This document shows, one piece after another, positions 23,726 through 26,315 of a DNA stretch of 26,315 bases (the first letter of the stretch is position 1; every line of letters starts with the position of its first letter). This stretch comes from JAWVZH01 sp033722295 (GTDB lineage: Bacteria > Bacteroidota > Bacteroidia > Chitinophagales > Saprospiraceae): NCBI GenBank assembly GCA_033722295.1, contig JAWVZH010000025.1, positions 1 through 26,315 of the forward strand, given 5' to 3'. The position numbers and the translations under genes are program-made. A model generated the notes under the pieces. It was not told the DNA's origin, did no database searches, and saw only the letters and a program-made list of their open reading frames with translations.

Positions 23726-25345
23726 ATGTACGATATTTTGCAGCTTAACGACATGCTGGTACCAGAATTGAGGGATTTGGCTGAAAGTTTAGATCTCAAG
23801 GGCTATAAGAAGCTCAATAAGCAGGAGCTGATCTATAAGATTCTGGATGAACAGGCCCTCACAGGGGAAAATAAGCAGGACACTTCGGATAAAAAGGCCG
23901 ATGATAAGGCTCAAAAATCTAAGAAAGAAACCAGCTCTCGCTCCAGAGACCGAAAGAATGAAGACTCCGGCTCTCGCGCTGATGACAAGTCCGGCAAGAA
24001 AGAGGACAAGCCCGAAAGAAAAGGCCGGTCCCAGAGATCAGGATCCAATTCCTCATCCAATGGTAAGAATGACCATAAATCGGGTAAGAACGATGGTGGC
24101 CAGGCGTCGGATCAGAAGAAATCCAGAGGAAAATCCGGGGACAAGGGCGGAGACGATCAGAAGAATCAGAGAAAGGATAACAAAAAGGATAAGCAGCCTG
24201 AAAAGTCAAAGTTTAATATTGATCTCGATGGAGTAGTGGAAGGTGCGGGCATTCTGGAAATGATGCCTGACGGGTATGGTTTTTTGAGGTCTGCAGATTA
24301 TAATTATCTGACCTCACCAGATGACATTTACGTGTCACCTTCACAGATCAAATTATTTGGTCTCAAGACTGGTGATACAGTAAAAGGGGCGATCCGACCA
24401 CCCAAGGAGGGCGAGAAGTATTTTGCCTTGCTCAGAGTGTCGCTTATTAACGGCTTAGCCCCTGAAAAGATAAGGGAGCGTGTACCTTTCGATTATCTGA
24501 CTCCGCTTTTCCCTCAGGAGAAGTTCAAGCTGACCTCACACCCACTTGGAAAGGATTATGGCAACAGAATGATCGATCTTTTTACCCCGATCGGCAAAGG
24601 TCAGAGGGGTTTGATCGTAGCACAGCCAAAAACCGGTAAGACGTTCTTGCTCAAGGATCTGGCCAATGCTATTACCGGCAACCATCCAGAGTGCTATATG
24701 CTGGTCTTGCTCATCGATGAGCGACCTGAGGAAGTAACGGATATGAAGCGTAGCGTCAAAGCTGAAGTGATCAGTTCGACATTTGATGAGCCCGCGGATA
24801 ATCATGTGAGAGTGGCCAACATCGTTATCGAGAAGGCCAAGCGTCTGGTGGAGTGCGGTCATGATGTAGTGATACTTCTCGACTCCATTACCAGGCTTGC
24901 AAGAGCCTACAATACGGTAGCACCTTCGAGTGGTAAAGTGTTGTCCGGTGGTGTAGAGGCCAACGCCTTGCAAAAGCCCAAGAAATTCTTCGGAGCGGCA
25001 AGGAATATTGAGAACGGAGGTTCTCTGACCATCCTGGCGACGGCACTGACCGAAACAGGATCCAAGATGGACGAGGTTATCTTCGAGGAATTCAAAGGTA
25101 CGGGCAACATGGAGCTTCAGCTCGACAGAAGTCTGGCCAACAAGCGTATCTATCCTGCTATCGATCTTACGAGATCCAGTACAAGACGTGAAGAATTGCT
25201 CTTCGATGAGAGTTCATTGCAACGCATGTTCATCTTGCGCAACCACCTGGCAGATATGAAGCCGGATGAAGCGATGAGTTTCCTCAAGAAATATATGAAG
25301 GATACCAAGAACAACGAGGAGTTCCTGATCTCAATGAACAGCTAG
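23726..25345 (+). CDS. rho: Transcription termination factor Rho with long disordered insertion
   Basis: The 539-aa product is about 120 residues longer than E. coli Rho (419). Residues 1-46 form the N-terminal helical Rho_N domain (LVPELRDLAESLDLKGYKK). About residues 47-160 are a low-complexity linker made of Lys, Asp, Ser, Gly, Arg, Gln and Asn with almost no hydrophobic residues. The RNA-binding cold-shock fold follows (GILEMMPDGYGFLRS), then the RecA-like motor with Walker A AQPKTGKTFLL, LLIDERPEEVTDMKR, LLDSITRLARAYN, the LSGGVEANAL loop and NMELQLDRSLANKRIYPAID. It is a hexameric RNA translocase that ends transcription. A similar linker in Bacteroides Rho is known to drive phase separation. 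It is probably transcribed alone. Confidence 0.97.
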   Translation: MYDILQLNDMLVPELRDLAESLDLKGYKKLNKQELIYKILDEQALTGENKQDTSDKKADDKAQKSKKETSSRSRDRKNEDSGSRADDKSGKKEDKPERKGRSQRSGSNSSSNGKNDHKSGKNDGGQASDQKKSRGKSGDKGGDDQKNQRKDNKKDKQPEKSKFNIDLDGVVEGAGILEMMPDGYGFLRSADYNYLTSPDDIYVSPSQIKLFGLKTGDTVKGAIRPPKEGEKYFALLRVSLINGLAPEKIRERVPFDYLTPLFPQEKFKLTSHPLGKDYGNRMIDLFTPIGKGQRGLIVAQPKTGKTFLLKDLANAITGNHPECYMLVLLIDERPEEVTDMKRSVKAEVISSTFDEPADNHVRVANIVIEKAKRLVECGHDVVILLDSITRLARAYNTVAPSSGKVLSGGVEANALQKPKKFFGAARNIENGGSLTILATALTETGSKMDEVIFEEFKGTGNMELQLDRSLANKRIYPAIDLTRSSTRREELLFDESSLQRMFILRNHLADMKPDEAMSFLKKYMKDTKNNEEFLISMNS

Positions 25346-25358
25346 GATCGGTCGACTG

Positions 25359-25385
25359 GATGCCTGGTTTTTGATATCAGGCATC
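25359..25385 (+). terminator. Candidate rho 3' hairpin
   Basis: GATGCCTG at 25359-25366 pairs perfectly with CAGGCATC at 25378-25385 around an 11-base T-rich loop, 14 bp after the rho stop. Only a weak T tract follows, so termination strength is uncertain. Confidence 0.45.
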
Positions 25386-25410
25386 TTAGTGACATTTTCT
25401 TGGCTAACAG

Positions 25411-25442
25411 TTTGAGAATAGATATCAGAACTCTTATCTTTG
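25411..25442 (+). promoter_or_regulatory. Bacteroidota-type promoter for rpmH-rnpA
   Basis: TTTG at 25411-25414 and TATCTTTG at 25435-25442 are separated by 20 bp, a good match to the TTTG-N19-21-TAnnTTTG consensus of the Bacteroidota primary sigma factor. It lies 52 bp before the rpmH ATG. It is the clearest promoter in the window. Confidence 0.7.
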
Positions 25443-25494
25443 CACTCCTTTTGTCATTTAGCACAAAAGACCTAAAGCTGTAAAGAATTAAAAG

Positions 25495-25650
25495 ATGAAA
25501 AGAACTTTTCAACCATCGAGAAGAAAGAGATCGAACAAGCACGGCTTCCGTTCAAGGATGAGTTCTAAGAATGGGAGAAAGGTACTGAATCGCCGACGAG
25601 CCAAAGGTCGTGCTAAGGTGTCTGTTTCCAGCGAATCGCGATTGAAGTAG
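25495..25650 (+). CDS. rpmH: 50S ribosomal protein L34
   Basis: A 51-codon frame encodes MKRTFQPSRRKRSNKHGFR and then the RMSSKNGRKVLNRRRAKGRAK core, which is unmistakably L34 (quoted in two parts). The usual bacterial length is 44-52 residues. It is rich in Arg and Lys for binding 23S rRNA. It is followed 23 bp later by rnpA, the near-universal bacterial pair, and is driven by the promoter just upstream. dnaA, often nearby in other phyla, is not seen. Confidence 0.97.
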   Translation: MKRTFQPSRRKRSNKHGFRSRMSSKNGRKVLNRRRAKGRAKVSVSSESRLK

Positions 25651-25673
25651 GCGGGACCTTCCAATATTAAAAG

Positions 25674-26057
25674 GTGAAGGGTCGATATTCTTTCCCAAGA
25701 TCAGAACGCCTCAAATCTTCCAGTACTATATCTGAACTTTTTCAAAAGGGACATGCTATCTCACTTGCTCCCTTATTTGCCAGATACCGCATCAGAGAAG
25801 AGCCGGTTAACGGATCGAATCTTCAGATCGCTTTCACAGTCTCAAAAAAGAACTTTCAAAAGGCCGTTACTAGAAACCGGATCAAACGATTGATGCGGGA
25901 AGCCTTTCGCCTCCATGCTCCACCACTGCGGGATAAGCTCAGATCAATGAATAAATGCCTGGAGCTGGTCATCGTATTCGGCGGGAAAGAATTACCGGAC
26001 TATGAGACGGTGGAAAAGAAGATGACACGACTTTTGGGGAAAATAGAAAATGGATAA
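25674..26057 (+). CDS. rnpA: Ribonuclease P protein component
   Basis: The 127-aa product has the RnpA fold: FPRSERLKSSSTISELFQKG, ARYRI, LQIAFTVSKKNFQKAV and the RNR signature TRNRIKRLMREAFR, followed by ELVIVFGGKELPDYETVEKKM. It binds the catalytic RNase P RNA and helps mature tRNA 5' ends. The start is GTG at 25674; an in-frame TAA at 25668-25670 rules out anything earlier. The last codons (GENG-like KIENG and stop) already belong to the TGGATAA-type heptad block that continues downstream, so the C-terminus may have been shaped by it. Confidence 0.95.
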   Translation: MKGRYSFPRSERLKSSSTISELFQKGHAISLAPLFARYRIREEPVNGSNLQIAFTVSKKNFQKAVTRNRIKRLMREAFRLHAPPLRDKLRSMNKCLELVIVFGGKELPDYETVEKKMTRLLGKIENG

Positions 26058-26131
26058 AGGAGGATGGATAATGGAAGACGGCGTCCTCCGAAGCTCGAAG
26101 GCGAAGGAGGATGGATGATGGAAAATGGTTA
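26051..26131. repeat. Heptad-periodic repeat block overlapping the rnpA stop
   Basis: TGGATAA at 26051-26057 contains the rnpA stop codon and recurs at 26065; TGGAAGA follows at 26072. After a CTCC...GGAG stretch with CGAA repeats (about 26085-26110), the pattern resumes as ATGGATG at 26111, with ATGG every 7 bp to about 26131. It is the same kind of 7-base periodicity as in the other two intergenic regions but with a different word. Confidence 0.75.
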
Positions 26132-26236
26132 TTCATGTAAGTGAGGAGTTCGGCATTTTGTTTGCGGTTCAATAGTTTCTTTTGAAATATTGGAGTAAGT
26201 ATGTTCGTTTTTTAGTCAGAGAACACTTGTTGCACG

Positions 26237-26315
26237 ATGAGAGATTTCAGGAAATTACAGGTCTGGGCGGATAGTATCGACTTAGTGGAAAGAATATATA
26301 AATCGACTGAACCGT
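26237..26315 (+). CDS. Four-helix-bundle protein (23S rRNA-IVP family), 5' part
   Basis: An ATG at 26237 opens a frame that runs off the window. The visible 26 residues, starting MRDFRKLQVWADSIDLVERIYK, match the first helix of the four-helix-bundle family named after proteins encoded in 23S rRNA intervening sequences (typically MxDFRKLxVWxKAxxLVxxIY). Family members also include the accessory Avd protein of diversity-generating retroelements. Most chromosomal copies in Bacteroidota stand alone and have unknown function. Only the N-terminus is visible here, so a retroelement context cannot be judged. Confidence 0.75.
   Translation, partial: MRDFRKLQVWADSIDLVERIYKSTEP

Noticed and set aside
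25346..25494. Chromosome origin near rpmH-rnpA
   Set aside because: No dnaA gene and no cluster of TTATCCACA-like boxes is visible.

Overview
This window looks like chromosomal DNA of a gliding-type member of the Bacteroidota, probably near the Saprospiria; the rank is an inference. Evidence: two proteins end in type IX secretion (T9SS) sorting domains, there is a GldB-like gliding lipoprotein, several lipoproteins carry SC/GC lipoboxes, Rho has a long low-complexity insertion, and promoters match the Bacteroidota TTTG...TAnnTTTG form. No rRNA, tRNA, CRISPR array, transposase or integrase was found.

Layout. 1-3.3 kb: the end of a DCC-family gene, then an AT-rich two-gene island (a frameshifted lipoprotein and a T9SS-exported protein) bracketed by a direct repeat that duplicates the DCC/helicase 3'-end junction. 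3.3-6.5 kb: a UvrD-type helicase fused to a RecB-like nuclease. 6.8-8 kb: a methylmalonyl-CoA epimerase/TauE-type permease pair. 8-11.7 kb: a small lipoprotein and, convergent to it, a 1004-aa secreted HYR/C-type-lectin/GEVED protein. 11.8-14.7 kb: an atypical SDR protein, a tiny membrane protein, nadC and an outer-membrane barrel protein. 14.7-20.5 kb, all on +: GldB-like lipoprotein, 2OG-Fe(II) oxygenase, TatA, Omp28-like lipoprotein, a lipocalin-like lipoprotein and uvrB. 20.9-23.5 kb, on -: serS, a YugP-type metallopeptidase and frr. 23.7-26.3 kb, on +: rho, rpmH, rnpA and the start of a four-helix-bundle (23S rRNA-IVP family) gene.

Most genes are ordinary housekeeping or envelope genes. 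The unusual signals are: (1) intergenic DNA with a 7-bp period whose 7-mer changes from block to block, seen in three intergenic regions and reaching the 3' ends of frr and rnpA; (2) the direct-repeat-bounded island at 0.17-3.3 kb; (3) a lipoprotein whose signal peptide is joined to its body only through a one-base shift at a 9-A run; (4) a C-type lectin domain nested inside an HYR domain; and (5) an SDR-fold protein lacking the catalytic Tyr and Lys.
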